A stretch of 60,000 nt of DNA from Cryptomeria japonica (lineage: Eukaryota; Streptophyta; Pinopsida; Cupressales; Cupressaceae). Below are positions 10,880 to 21,756 of this stretch, piece after piece (positions within the stretch are counted from its first letter, which is position 1; every line of letters begins with the position of its first letter). Where the stretch lies: the NCBI RefSeq assembly GCF_030272615.1, contig NC_081406.1, positions 167,695,521-167,755,520 on the forward strand. The letters are read 5' to 3'. The notes beneath the pieces are model-generated. The model worked only from the letters and a program-made list of their open reading frames with translations. It was not told the DNA's origin and ran no database searches. A program made the translations under genes and the position numbers.

Positions 10880-11710
10880 TGTTGGGATTAAGGTGTCTCA
10901 CCCTTAGAGTTCAAAAATGTTTATTTTATTTATTTATTTTATTGCACCTCCTCTGGAAGTCTTAAAATTAGGGGACTAGTGTCATAGGTTGTTATGTTGG
11001 AACTATGACAAATTTTTATTATCACTATGATGGTTACTAGTTTGGTGGAATAGTCATCGAGAGTTATTATTTGGAAATTGGTATTTATAATGGAGTACAC
11101 TTCTGAAAAGTGGTGTGAGGTAGGTGTTGCATATGACAAGATGATTATTATGGATGAGTTATGTTGTTTCTTTGTAATTTTCTTATGTGCAAAGTGTCAT
11201 GGGATTAGCAAGTTGTTGTTTATGACACTACATACCTCTTTGGCATTGGAGCTCATTTTAAAAACCATGGGTGCTTTCCACTTGTGTTGAGATCTATTAA
11301 TATGTGTCTTTTTAGAGTATTTTGTATGATATACTAATAATATGTGTCTTTTTAGAGTATTTTGAGATCTATTTTGTATGATAGGTTCGATATCTTCTAA
11401 GAAGATTTTATGCATTGGATATTATTTTAAATTCTTTGTTGTTGTATTTACTCCTAAAGAGAATTGGCTCTAGACATTGTACTGTAATTTTTGGTTATTG
11501 CTAATAATACAATTGATTCTAGCTTCTCAAGTGTGGATTTTATCCCAAAAGGGTTTTCTCATGTATAACTAGTGTTGTGAGTTTGTTTAGATCTATTTTG
11601 TATGCATTTATCTAATTTGTAGTAGTTAAGTGTTTGTAAGAAATTTTTGCATCAAATCTCCTATTAGATTTAGTATTTAAAAGTGTTATTCCAAACTTGG
11701 CTTCCTTTCA
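10880..11710 (+). repeat. 5' LTR of C
   Basis: It starts TGTTGGGATTAAGG and ends CCTTTCA just before ATTGGTATGAG. It shares its first half with 24391-24912. A 26-bp phrase (AATATGTGTCTTTTTAGAGT and a few more bases) is duplicated at about 11299 and 11338, a short tandem duplication private to this copy. Confidence 0.75.
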
Positions 11711-11712
11711 AT

Positions 11713-11724
11713 TGGTATGAGTGT
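11713..11724 (+). other. PBS of C, degenerate
   Basis: TGGTATGAGTGT resembles the usual copia initiator-Met site TGGTATCAGAGC, with mismatches. Confidence 0.55.
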
Positions 11725-11857
11725 CTAGCCATATTTTTTATTATTGTTGGGTAGAAGGGTTTTTTGTGTTGATCTAGTTTTAGTGGGATTTTTGTAGGGA
11801 AAGATTTCATAACCTTGTTATAAAATTGATATAGCAAGCACATCTAGCATAATATAG

Positions 11858-13172
11858 ATGAAGAAGTTTAATGATGATATATTTGAGTTAAGGAAACTCA
11901 GAATGGAGGACATGCTAGTGGATAGAGATTTGTGAGCTGCCATTTCTTTGATGAAACCCCAAAATACAACATAGGATGTATGTGATACAATGGATTGGAA
12001 AGCCGAGGGTTTGATAATACTATATTTGGTTTATTTTGTGCTCCAGAATGTCTATGAAGAGAAGACTATAGCTAATCTTTGGAAGAATCTTGGTGATATT
12101 TATTAGGGGAAATCCTAGGTAAATAAGTTATTCTTGAGAAAGAAGTTGTATTTTTTGAGGATGGAAGAAGGAGGATCTATTGCTAATCACATGAATGCAT
12201 TTAATATGGTGGTTTATTAGCTAAATTTTGTTGGTGTCAAGATTGATGATAAATAAAAATGTATGCTTATGTTATTTTCTTTGCTAGACTCATGGGATCA
12301 CCTTGTTAGAGCCATTGGAAGCACAATAACCACTTTTAAGATGGAGGATGTGGTTGCTTCATTTCTATTTAAATAAATGCAAAGAGAATCCTTTGAGATG
12401 GCTAAGGAGGCCCTAATTGTTCATGGTAGGACAATGGAGAAAGGAAAGAAGAATGATAAGAAGGGTAAATCCAAGTCTATGGGAGATCTAAGTCTCATAG
12501 TAAAAATTCCAAGATGAAATGTTAAAATAGTGACAAATCTAGTCATTTTCAAAAACATTGCAAGAAGGAGAAGAAAAGAAAAGGTAAAAAATATTTCTCT
12601 AATTTTTACTCTGAAAACTCCTCTCAAGATAAAGTAAATGCTTTTGTCACAACCTTGGAAGCATATGCATTGAAAGATATATGGTTGATAGATTTAGGTA
12701 CCTCTTTCCACATGACCTCACATAGATATTGGTTTTCATAATATAGAGTTTGTTAGTGGGATGGTGCATCTAGGTGATAAATATCACTTGAAGGTTGTTG
12801 GTGATTTAAGAGTCAAGATCCAATTCCTTGATGGAAAAGTGAAGGGGATTGATGGTGTCTTGCATATCCCTGGTTTGGCATAGAACCTACTTTTAGTTGT
12901 CAAATTAAGTTATGTGGGTGTCCAGGTTATATTCTTGAGTGGTGGATGCAAGATGATGAGAGCCTCTATGGTTCTTACTAAGGGTGTTTAGATTGGTACC
13001 TTGTATACGTTAGATGCATGCATAGTTCAGTGAGATAGTTCTTTTATGAAGTCCAAAACAAGGGCTTTGGATTCTTCATCCCCACTATTATATCAAGCAG
13101 AAAAGAAGATTGTTATTTCTACATCTAATGGTCATGTTTTCTAGGCACCTAAGAGAGTGGATACTTTACAGA
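11858..13172 (+). pseudogene. Copia gag-protease remnant of C
   Basis: Reading with many stops and frame changes, I see a copia Gag helical core (MNAFNMVV, DSWDHLVRAIGST, near 12190-12330). A degenerate zinc knuckle follows with SSHFQKHCKK (about 12530-12560). The protease start is WLIDLGTSFHMTS (about 12680-12720), where the catalytic DSG/DTG has become DLG. The frame is then lost before the A insertion at 13173. Confidence 0.75.
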
Positions 13173-14754
13173 TGTGTGGGGGAAAAAGTGACACCAAGCA
13201 AACATGCCCTAATCTCACTTTCATTCACACACTTGTGGAATACGAAAGAGCCTAGAGGTATCACACAATTGGCTACTTCTTTTTGTGGAAGAGAGAGCCA
13301 CGCTACCTATTAGGATTTCTATTCCTTTGTTGCAAATGATAGATAAAATGATGCAAGTTCAACTACTAGCCCTAGAGTGCAAGTATGAACTAGTAACAAG
13401 ATTGCAAGATTGAGTTTAAACAATGGAAATCTATAAACACAAGGACAAGATAAGAATGTAAATGCATACCCGGTGTTAAAATATGAGTGAAAATGTTTGG
13501 GACGGGGGCGCGGGCGCCACTGTCCTGATTCTGCTCTGGAAACTGCTGTTTTGCAACCTGAAAAGCTGTCAAAAATGCTGAAAATTGTTGTCTGACAGAA
13601 GGACCAGGGCGCCCAAGCCCCTGTCCTAGTCTTTTGCTCTGAAACTTTGTGTGAAGTTCTATCTGGATCTGCTTCTTCCAGATCTGCAACTGGCGGCGTC
13701 GTCCGAATTCCGAAACCTGCACTTATATCTAAAAAGGTATGGTGGGCGGCTATATAGGGTTTTGCCTTAGTCAAACCCCCGCTTTGGTGATTTCCACCTC
13801 CACGAATAGCCAAGTTGTATTGTAAAAGTAGTGTGTGTGCAAGATCCTAAAATGCAAGTAAGCAAACTAGAGCAACCTAGAAAGTAAACCCTAATTGCTT
13901 GTAAATGATAATGTAAATGCTCCAAATCAAGATGTAAAGAGATCTAAAGCATGAATACAAGTGATATAATGAGGCTTATGCAAAGTCATGAAAACAACAT
14001 GAAATCATACCCAACCCAAAGGGAGGGGTACAAGCCAATCTTTAGTCAGTGATCCCCTATTGCTCTTCAATGTTTTCAAAGCCCTAAATGGATGAATGAA
14101 ATTGATGAATGCTTGATGGATGGATGTTGAATGTTGTTGAAGTCTTCAAAGATCTGCTCTTTCGCTGCATAGAAGGCCCTTGAAAAAACCAAAATTTTGA
14201 TCCTTTCAAATGAAGAAAGAGAGCTCTTATATATGAAACCCTAGGTCTTACTTTCAACTTTTGGCCGACCTAGAGATTGAATCTCCCGCCAATATCTTGG
14301 GGTTAAGCTTTATTTTATGATTGGATCATGCTCCTAAAATTTCGAGAAAAATGTCTAGGACCATGTGCACGCCGGGCGCCATGGTCCCGACAACTTTTCA
14401 CCAAATTTTCAGGGCCGTCAGATATGATGATTTTAGAGCGAATCTCGAAGTTACAGCTGATTTCGAGATGTTTTGACCCCCGAAATCAAGCCCCCAAGTT
14501 CAAAATAGGACCTAATTAGGGTTTTTGATTAAATGATGTATTGGAGGAATAAAATGAAAGGGGCACACTTTAATGAAAAGGGCCCAACTTTATGATATGG
14601 GAGATGATAAAATAGAACCTTAGACCTAATTAATTTAATTAATTAAGTGCTAAAGGGGAAATGCAATGCAAAATGCAAAATGCGCCAAGGCGGGTGCTAA
14701 ACTAGGTGTGAAATTGTACCACCCTAGCAAGTGCGTACAATTTACGACGCTACA
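13173..14754 (-). repeat. 3' LTR of A
   Basis: On the plus strand it runs TGTGTGGGGG to GACGCTACA. In element sense it starts TGTAGCGTCG. It is a near copy of 20120-21715. It carries three GC-rich GGAC...GTCC inverted repeats (13500-13525, 13601-13626, 14358-14387). Its TATA box (TATATAAG, minus) is at 14226-14233. Confidence 0.95.
14358..14387. repeat. GGACC inverted repeat, A 3' LTR U3 copy
   Basis: GGACCATG and CATGGTCC are perfect 8-bp arms around 14 GC-rich bases. GTGCAC lies at 14365-14370. It is the same motif as 21319-21348 and is related to the B copies. Confidence 0.85.
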
Positions 14755-14769
14755 TTTAGCCCCCACTTT
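14755..14769 (-). other. Polypurine tract of A
   Basis: On the minus strand it reads AAAGTGGGGGCTAAA directly before the LTR start TGTAGC. It is identical to the tract of element B at 54541-54555. Confidence 0.85.
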
Positions 14770-16578
14770 AGCGGTCATATGAACACTACGTGCATATGCA
14801 AGCTAAAGTACAGAAAAGTAAACATTATTTGAAAAAGGATATATCCATAAGTCTGTCGAACGAAGCCCCCAGCGGTATCTGCAGTACACAGTTAGGAACC
14901 ACACCCTACAAAACACACGTTAGATCACAAAATCACCTAATGCTTACTAAGGAAGGTGATGAAAATTCGAGGGTAGCTATATGCCCCCCCCTGTTTTGGC
15001 TTGCTAATTTTAGTGAGTTGAAATAGGGTATCATGTTTACCACTTCGAATTGTTAAAGAATATTGATGACAAATGCTCACAAGAAGATTTGATATGAGAT
15101 CAAAAACTAATGGAGAATCATTTGGTAAGAAAGAGGACTAAATCTCAATTCCAACACAACAAAGAGTGTGATTTGAGAGTTCTCTAACAGAAGATGAAGG
15201 ATGTAAATGGAAACAAAATTCAAAGAGAAGAAAAGAAAGGAAAAAAGCATGAATACACACATTGGTGATCCATGAGAAGAATAGTGAGAGAGAAAACATG
15301 GACTTCTCGCCCCTAGATCTTGTCTAGGTGATCCATGGGAAAAAGGACATGGAAAACTAGCCCCTAGAGTCTGTCTAGGTGATCCATGTAAGGGAGGTGA
15401 GTGAGAAAGTCTAGCCTTATGCCGCTAGTTCCACTCAACCTTGTGCATGTGTGTGTAAGTGAGGTTAGAAGCACCTCATAGGAGTCTATGCCCGAGTATG
15501 CTACAACCTGTATATGTATAGTACAAAAGCGTGACATCTTGCTCTAAGAGTCTGTGCTCTGGTTCCAAGAATAATCACCTTGCATAAAAGAAAAATGGAG
15601 ACATCTCGCTCTAAGAGTCTGTGCTCTGGTTCCGAGAATGACCCATTGCTCAAAAAGTGTAATGTTTATGTCATAAGCAAAGTAGAACAAGGATACCTAC
15701 CTTAATCACAAAAGAAGATACCCCAAAAATGCAACAATGTCATAGATCCAAGCAAAAGAGTTTTGCACTCTTTAAGCAAGGATAAGATAGTTGAAAAGGG
15801 ATATCTTGTAGTATGTGTAAAGGAGATCCTTAGAGGAGAAGAGATCTTTGTACAAAAGACACCTATCCCCGAGAGGAATTATCTTAGACAAATATAACAT
15901 CTTCTAGAATAAGACAAAGAAGAGAATAAGAATGCAATACTTCCTTCTTTTGTGAGGTGAAAGTGATTCTTAATGAAGGATGATGCTCTTTTAAACCCAA
16001 TTGGGAGAGTGAATTCATTATGGATGTATTTTACCAAGTGCAAAAGAGGTTGTAGTCAAGGACTTACACCTCTTGTAAGAGAGAATCCTTGAACAAACAA
16101 CAACAAATGCATACAAGGAATAACATCAAGTAATAAAGTTCACACCATCCACGAAATAGGAAAAAGTGGATCCTTAGATAAAAATAAGGAAAGATCATTG
16201 CCTCCTAAGGATAAGGACAATGAGAAGGACTTACACAATCTTCTAGGGAGAGATTTAGACATAAGCAAAATGTACTACATACTCACATGAGTTCATGCAA
16301 GCAAGACATTAGTGTATGTAAAATGCTCCTCACAAGAAGTGGGTAGGATAAGAAAGAGAATACACATCTTCTCCCATATCTAGGAAAAGACAATTCTAAA
16401 GCAAAGATGATCACACTATTACCCCATAGGAACAAGAGATAACATAGAAAAATTAGGCTATTATGCTGCTTCAAAAATATGATTGCACTTGAAATTGTAC
16501 CATCATGAATGACAATGAGCCCCCAGTAAATGAGCTACCAATGTCACATAATGATGAGCAACATAATAGCCATTAATG
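14770..16578 (-). other. Non-coding 3' internal region of A
   Basis: About 1.8 kb between the ORF stop and the polypurine tract. I checked both strands for RT, RNase H and integrase motifs and saw none. Only the short repeats at 15311-15639 stand out. Confidence 0.6.
15311..15639. repeat. Short repeats in the A 3' untranslated region
   Basis: Two copies of a 27-bp phrase containing GTCTAGGTGATCCATG (15311-15337 and 15362-15388) are followed by two copies of a 39-bp phrase containing CTCTAAGAGTCTGTGCTCTG (15534-15573 and 15601-15639). They lie between the ORF end and the 3' LTR and are not coding. Confidence 0.7.
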
Positions 16579-19500
16579 TTATTTAAAGACATGATAGATT
16601 GAATGAGGTATTTGAATATGACATGCTAAATGCTCAACTATAAGTGAGATCAAAAACATGTATAAAATGATAAAAATTGAAGAAGAAAAGTCACAAGAAA
16701 TCTTAGAAGAGGGATGAGTGTAATTTATTAGAGCCTTATCCCTAGAGGAAAGGACTTTATGATGAATAGGAGATAAAGATTCATAAGTGGATTTAGAAAT
16801 TTGAGGGGAGTCATAAAGAGATTTGTTCATCGCCAAGATTTCCTTATGAGGGGAATGAGAGTTGATAGAAGTAGAAGATGATTTAGTTGAAGTGAGATCA
16901 TCATCACTACTAAATATAGCATTCACATTGAGAGATGGTCTTTTAGATGCTTTGGTGGGCTTAGAAAGATTATATCCAAGTCCAAATGAATATTCATGCA
17001 TGTTATGTTCTAAAGGAACTTTAATTCCTTGTTCATTTGCGCCACAACCATTTCCACTATAGCCACTCTTAGCCAAAATATGAAAACCACGACCATAACG
17101 ATTAGCCATTTCAGAAAGAAAAGGTGGTTTTTCATAAGACAAAGAATCAAATTCTTCAGAATTAGAGGTGTGAGGAGAAGAAGTTTGAGAAGCAGCCACA
17201 AAATTATTGCTCATAGGTTCAGGTAAGACTGATTGATCTCTAGTTTCTTCCTTCTTTTTAACTTTAAGCTCACTAGGAGGAACCCTATACTCACCTACAA
17301 AGGTGGGATTGAAATCAAGAGATCCCTAATCATCTTCTGCGAGAACCTTCTCATGATCAAAAGCCTTTTCATGTGTAGATTCAAGTTGAGAAAAATCTTC
17401 TTCAGGAGCTTCAGACTCATCCAAAGAATTTTGATTATCAAAGGGTGATGATTCATCCATAGGTATCTTGTTTAACGAGTCATCACTAGAAGAGGAAGGC
17501 TTAGAAGAACTCCCTTTGGAAGTAGATGTTTGCAAACAAGCTTGAAAATTAGTATCACCTATCAAGGTATATGTCTTATTATTATAAATAAATTTAACTT
17601 GTCTATGCAATGTAGAGGGGACAACTTGCATACTGTGAATCCAAGGTCTCCCTAATAACAAATTGTATGTTAGATTTCCCGACATAACATGAATAGGGGT
17701 AGGCAAAGTAACAGGTCCCACTATGATGGGTAAGGTGATAATACCTAATGAAGACTTAGCCACATTATCAAAGCCTCGAATGGGAGGAGAGTCAGGCTCA
17801 ATAAGGGATGTATCCACATTCATCTTATGCAATAGATTAATGCTACACACATTAAGGCTAGAACCATTATCTACCAGTGTTCGTCTTATAGCAGTGTCAT
17901 TTATGATAACCACAATCATCAAGGGATCATATTGATGTTGAATTTCACTAGTAGGCAACTCATCTTGAGTAAACACAATTTGAGCTTTAGGATTCATCAC
18001 GGAGTTAACCAAAGACACTATATTACTAGATGTATTAGGTGGAGGAACATTCAAATCTTTCAAGGCATCTTGTAACATTCCATGATGAGCGGAAGAAGTT
18101 TGGATCAAATCCCAAAGGGATATCTTAGCAGGGGTAGCTTTAAGTTGTTCAATAAGAACATATTCCTTACCAAGAACTTGTGAAATACGAGGAGCTTGAG
18201 GAAGAATAGGTTGGGAAGGAGGAAGTGAAGTTGGGATAACTGGAGGAGGATTAGGTTGCCTATTGTTTCTTGTGTTATAGGTATGAGCAACCGCATTATA
18301 ACTCTCTCTAGTCAGTTGCTTAGCATACTCATAAGGGCTCTTAGTAGAATAACCTCCTTGCACAGTAATAACAGGTTTCTTAGGAGTGCAAAAAGAATCA
18401 TTAGCATGACCACCTTGAACCACTAAGATAGGCTTATTTAAAGGTTGAGAATTTTGAGAAGGACAAGTACCTTGGACAGTGAAGAGAGGTTTGTTAGGTG
18501 TTTCATTCACATGTATCAAATTGATTGAGGATGGTTTAGAGGAATGAACAAAAGTGTGGGAAGAATTATTGATAGTCTTCTCTTGAACTAAAATCTTATC
18601 GCAGATTAAATCAATTTTAGGAGAGAGACAAGGGGTAGGCATTGATGTTCTAGTAGGAAGAGTAGTACTAGGAAAGGTCATATCATCCTCTATCATCAAA
18701 GGATCTACATGGGGAATAAACTCTCTAGGAGAAGGATCAACATTACTCTCTAAAGTCTCACTTTTGAGAGGGAGATCTTTGAAAGAGATGTTAACCATCT
18801 TGTTTTGAACTAGGGTTTCCTTACGAGTAGAACCAAGTTGAGGAGAGGGAGAATAATTGAGATTCAAGGAAGGTGAGAAACTATGAAGGGATTTTTCAAT
18901 CTTGATTTCATCCCCTTTGGCTAGGGTTCTCTCATGGGGAAGAGAATAATCTACACCCTCTTCTAATGGTTCATCCCAAAAAGTGAGGTTGTTGAAAGGA
19001 ATGTTTGAAGTATTGTCAATTTCGGGAGAGGAGATAACATTGTTTATTAATTCCTCATCCTTAGGAGGGAGGGCATCAATAGATGTGTTAAACTCATCCT
19101 CTTTCCTCAAAATATATTCAATATGATCTTTAGGGGAGAGAGAATTAAGGAAATTGCTTATTATTTCATCTTCTTTCTCTAAGGGATGCTTATGGGTAAG
19201 ACAAACTTTAGGAGAAGGGTAAGCATTTATCATTAATTCATCATCTCTAGTTGGAATTTTGTTGGAAAAGGAAATGCCATCACTAGGAAATGTAGGGATA
19301 ATGTCATATTCTTGCACAAAAGGATCCTCATGAAGGGAGTGTTTTTTAGGAGGAACATGAACATATTTCTCCAAAGATTCATGCTTAGGAAGGAGATCTT
19401 TGAAAGAAGTGTTCATAACCTCCTGTTGCACTAACATGCCCCCATTGGAAGGACCAACTTTAGGAGAAAATAAGTCAATGTCCATCAATGCACTTTCACT

Positions 19501-19785
19501 TAGAGAGGCATCATGTAGGGAAGGTGAAGTAACATTAAGAAAGGTGTTTATGATATCATTCTCTTCCTCTAGGATAGCTAAATAGGAAGGGCACATTTTA
19601 GGAGAACTGTCAAGATCACTCTTAAAGTCTTCATCCTTAGAGCACGGGAGAGTCTCAAAGGGATTGGTAGCAACTCTTTTAGGCACTAAAATGTTGTTAT
19701 AGATGGGGGGAGGTTCTTTAGGAGAAGGAAAAATTGAAACAAGGGAAGCTAACCCATTATCACATCTATGAAATGAATGCATCAT
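16579..19785 (-). CDS. Protease/G-patch ORF of element A (one in-frame TAG)
   Basis: Start ATG is at 19785. The frame is open for 819 codons to a TAG at 17326-17328 and resumes in the same frame to 16579, about 1,068 codons in all. The first 500 residues are low-complexity, rich in SPK and acidic segments. Around residues 440-510 a short motif of the form P-[ILV]-x-VQG occurs three times. Residues about 610-760 are a retropepsin: the catalytic motif is VDNGSSLN, followed by GFD, LPTPIHVM, LLLGRPWIH and STLH. Past the TAG, GYSGNGCGANEQGI and GLGY fit a G-patch, as found next to proteases of some retroelements. Near the C-terminus is a hydrophobic, possibly membrane-spanning stretch (IFIILYMFLISLIV). 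There is no capsid, zinc knuckle or RT. The TAG could be decay (from CAG) or a readthrough signal. Confidence 0.75.
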
Positions 19786-20097
19786 GACAACAATTTTCCT
19801 CTTTCAAATGATAACACATGCAAAATAGAAGGGAATGTTTAATTTTAACCAATGCAAGCACTTAGAATGTAGATTTAGAAAATGAAATTTATGATTCAAA
19901 TGAGTTCCTAAATCAGATTTGAAATTATTGATCCCAATTAAGCTATCCACAAGTTCAACAAAATTAGGGTTTTAGCAAAAATTTCCTCTAAATTTTTGAA
20001 TCTTGCAAGAAATTAAAACTTGTAAATACAAATTTGAATTTGAAATAGCATAAACACTCAAATTTGAAAACATAAATCAGAATTAGAGAAGATTGGA

Positions 20098-20116
20098 GTT
20101 CACGTCGGGTTCACCA
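20098..20116 (-). other. PBS of A
   Basis: On the minus strand it reads TGGTGAACCCGACGTGAAC, three bases after the 5' LTR end. It is complementary to a tRNA 3' end with CCA. I cannot assign the tRNA. It is identical over 19 nt to the PBS of element B. Confidence 0.9.
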
Positions 20117-20448
20117 AAATGTGTGGGGGAAAAAGTGACACCAAGCAAACATGCCCTAATCTCACTTTCATTCACACACTTGTGGAATATGAAAGAGCCT
20201 AGAGGTATCACACAATTGGCTACTTCTTTTTGTGGAAGAGAGAGCCACGGGCTACCTATTAGAATTTCTATTCCTTTGTTGCAAATGATAGATAAAATGA
20301 TGCAAGTTCAACTACTAGCCCTAGAGTGCAAGTATGAACTAGTAACAAGATTGCAAGATTGAGTTTAAACAATGGAAAGCTATAAACACAAGGACAAGAT
20401 AAGAATGTAAATGCATACTCAGTGTTAAAATATGAGTGAAAATGTTTG

Positions 20449-20474
20449 GGACGGGGGTGCGGGCGCCACTGTCC
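20449..20474. repeat. GGAC...GTCC repeat, A R/U5 copy 1
   Basis: A 26-bp GC-rich block bounded by GGAC and GTCC, downstream of the A TATA box in element sense. Its partner in the other LTR is at 13500-13525. Confidence 0.6.
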
Positions 20475-20561
20475 TGATTCTGCTCCTGAAACTGCTCTGG
20501 AAACTGTTGTTTTGCAACCTGAAAAGCTGTCAAAAATGCTGAAAATTGCTGTCTGATAGAA

Positions 20562-20587
20562 GGACCAGGGCGCCCACGCCCCTGTCC
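20562..20587. repeat. GGAC...GTCC repeat, A R/U5 copy 2
   Basis: GGACCAGGGCGCCC to CCTGTCC, 26 bp. Its partner in the other LTR is at 13601-13626. Confidence 0.65.
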
Positions 20588-21186
20588 TAGTCTTTTTCTC
20601 TAAAACTTGGTGTGAAGTTCTATCTCGGTCTACTTCTTCCGGATCTGCAACTGGCGGCGTTGTCCGAATTCTGAAACCTGCACTTATATCTGAAAAGGTA
20701 TGGTGGGCGGCTATATAGGGTTTTGCCTTAGTCAAACCCCCGCTTTGGTGATTTCCACCTCCACGAATAGCCAAGTTGTATTGTAAAAGTAGTGTGTGTG
20801 CAAGATCCTAAAATGCAAGTAAGCAAACTAGAGCAACCTAGAAAGTAAACCCTAATTGCTTGTAAATGATAATGTAAATGCTCCAAATCAAGATGTAAAG
20901 AGATCTAAAGCATGAATACAAGTGATATAATGAGGCTTATGCAAAGTCATGAAAACAACATGAAATCATACCCAACCCCAAGGGAGGGGTACAAGCCAAT
21001 CTTTAGTCGGTGATCCCCTATTGCTCTTTAATGTCTTCAAAGCCTTAAATGGATGAATGAAATTGATGAATGCTTGATGGATGGATGTTGAATGCTGTTG
21101 AAGTCTTCAAAGATCTGCTCTTTTGCTGCATAGAAGGCCCTTGAAAAAACCAAAATTCTGATCCTTTCAAATGAAGAAAGAGAGCT

Positions 21187-21194
21187 CTTATATA
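21187..21194 (-). promoter_or_regulatory. TATA box of A 5' LTR
   Basis: TATATAAG on the minus strand, within the phrase GGTTTCATATATAAGAGCTC. It is conserved in the other LTR at 14226-14233. Confidence 0.65.
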
Positions 21195-21318
21195 TGAAAC
21201 CCTAGGTCTTAATTTCAACTTTTGGCCAACCTAGATATTGAATCTCCCACCAATATCTTGGGGTTAAGATTTATTTTATGATTGGATCGTGCTCCTAAAA
21301 TTTCGGGAAAAATGTCCG

Positions 21319-21348
21319 GGACCATGTGCACGCCGGGCACCATGGTCC
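21319..21348. repeat. GGACC inverted repeat, A 5' LTR U3 copy
   Basis: Perfect 8-bp arms GGACCATG/CATGGTCC, GTGCAC at 21326-21331. It lies about 125-155 bp upstream of the TATA box in element sense, the same position as the paired repeats in B. Confidence 0.85.
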
Positions 21349-21756
21349 CGACAACTTTTCACCAAATTTTCAGGGCCGTCAGATATGATGATTTTAGAGC
21401 GAATCCCGAAGTTACAGCTGATTTCGAGATGTTTTGACCCCCGAAATCAAGCCCCCAAGTTCAAAATAGGACCTAATTAGGGTTTTTGATTAAATGATGT
21501 ATTGGAGGAATAAAATGAAAGGGCCACACTTTAATGAAAAGGGCCCAACTTTATGATATGGGAGATGATAAAATAGAACCTTAGACCTAATTAATTTAAT
21601 TAATTAAGTGCTAAAGGGGAAATGCAATGCAAAATGCAAAATGCGCCAAGGCGGGTGCTAAACTAGGTGTGAAATTGTACCACCCTAGCAAGTGCGTACA
21701 ATTTACGACGCTACAACAGATAAAGCTCCAAGTTGAGAAGACAATGTATGACATTA

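Larger units (their letters stand above)
13173..21715 (-). mobile_element. Element A: non-autonomous Ty3-type element (protease, G-patch)
   Basis: It is flanked by ACAGA at 13168-13172 and 21716-21720. The LTRs are 13173-14754 (3') and 20120-21715 (5'). The PBS lies at 20098-20116 and the polypurine tract at about 14755-14769, both on the minus strand. The internal region of 5.4 kb holds one ORF (19785-16579, one in-frame stop) with a retropepsin and a G-patch. There is no RT, RNase H or integrase and no recognisable capsid. It inserted into the copia element C, whose reading resumes after 21720. The protease context (DNGSSLN, LLLGRPWIH, VVPSTLH) is that of plant Tat/Ogre-type Ty3 elements. 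The LTRs differ by few bases, so insertion is fairly recent. Confidence 0.9.
20120..21715 (-). repeat. 5' LTR of A
   Basis: It matches 13173-14754 closely. The TATA box (TATATAAG, minus) is at 21187-21194. GGAC...GTCC inverted repeats lie upstream of it in U3 (21319-21348) and downstream in R/U5 (20562-20587, 20449-20474). Confidence 0.95.

Noticed and set aside
14328-14519. Plus-strand ORFs in the LTRs of A and the LTRs of B (about 63-175 codons)
   Set aside because: They run antisense to A or through LTR/leader sequence with GC-rich repeats, have no domain, and exist only because the LTRs are copied.
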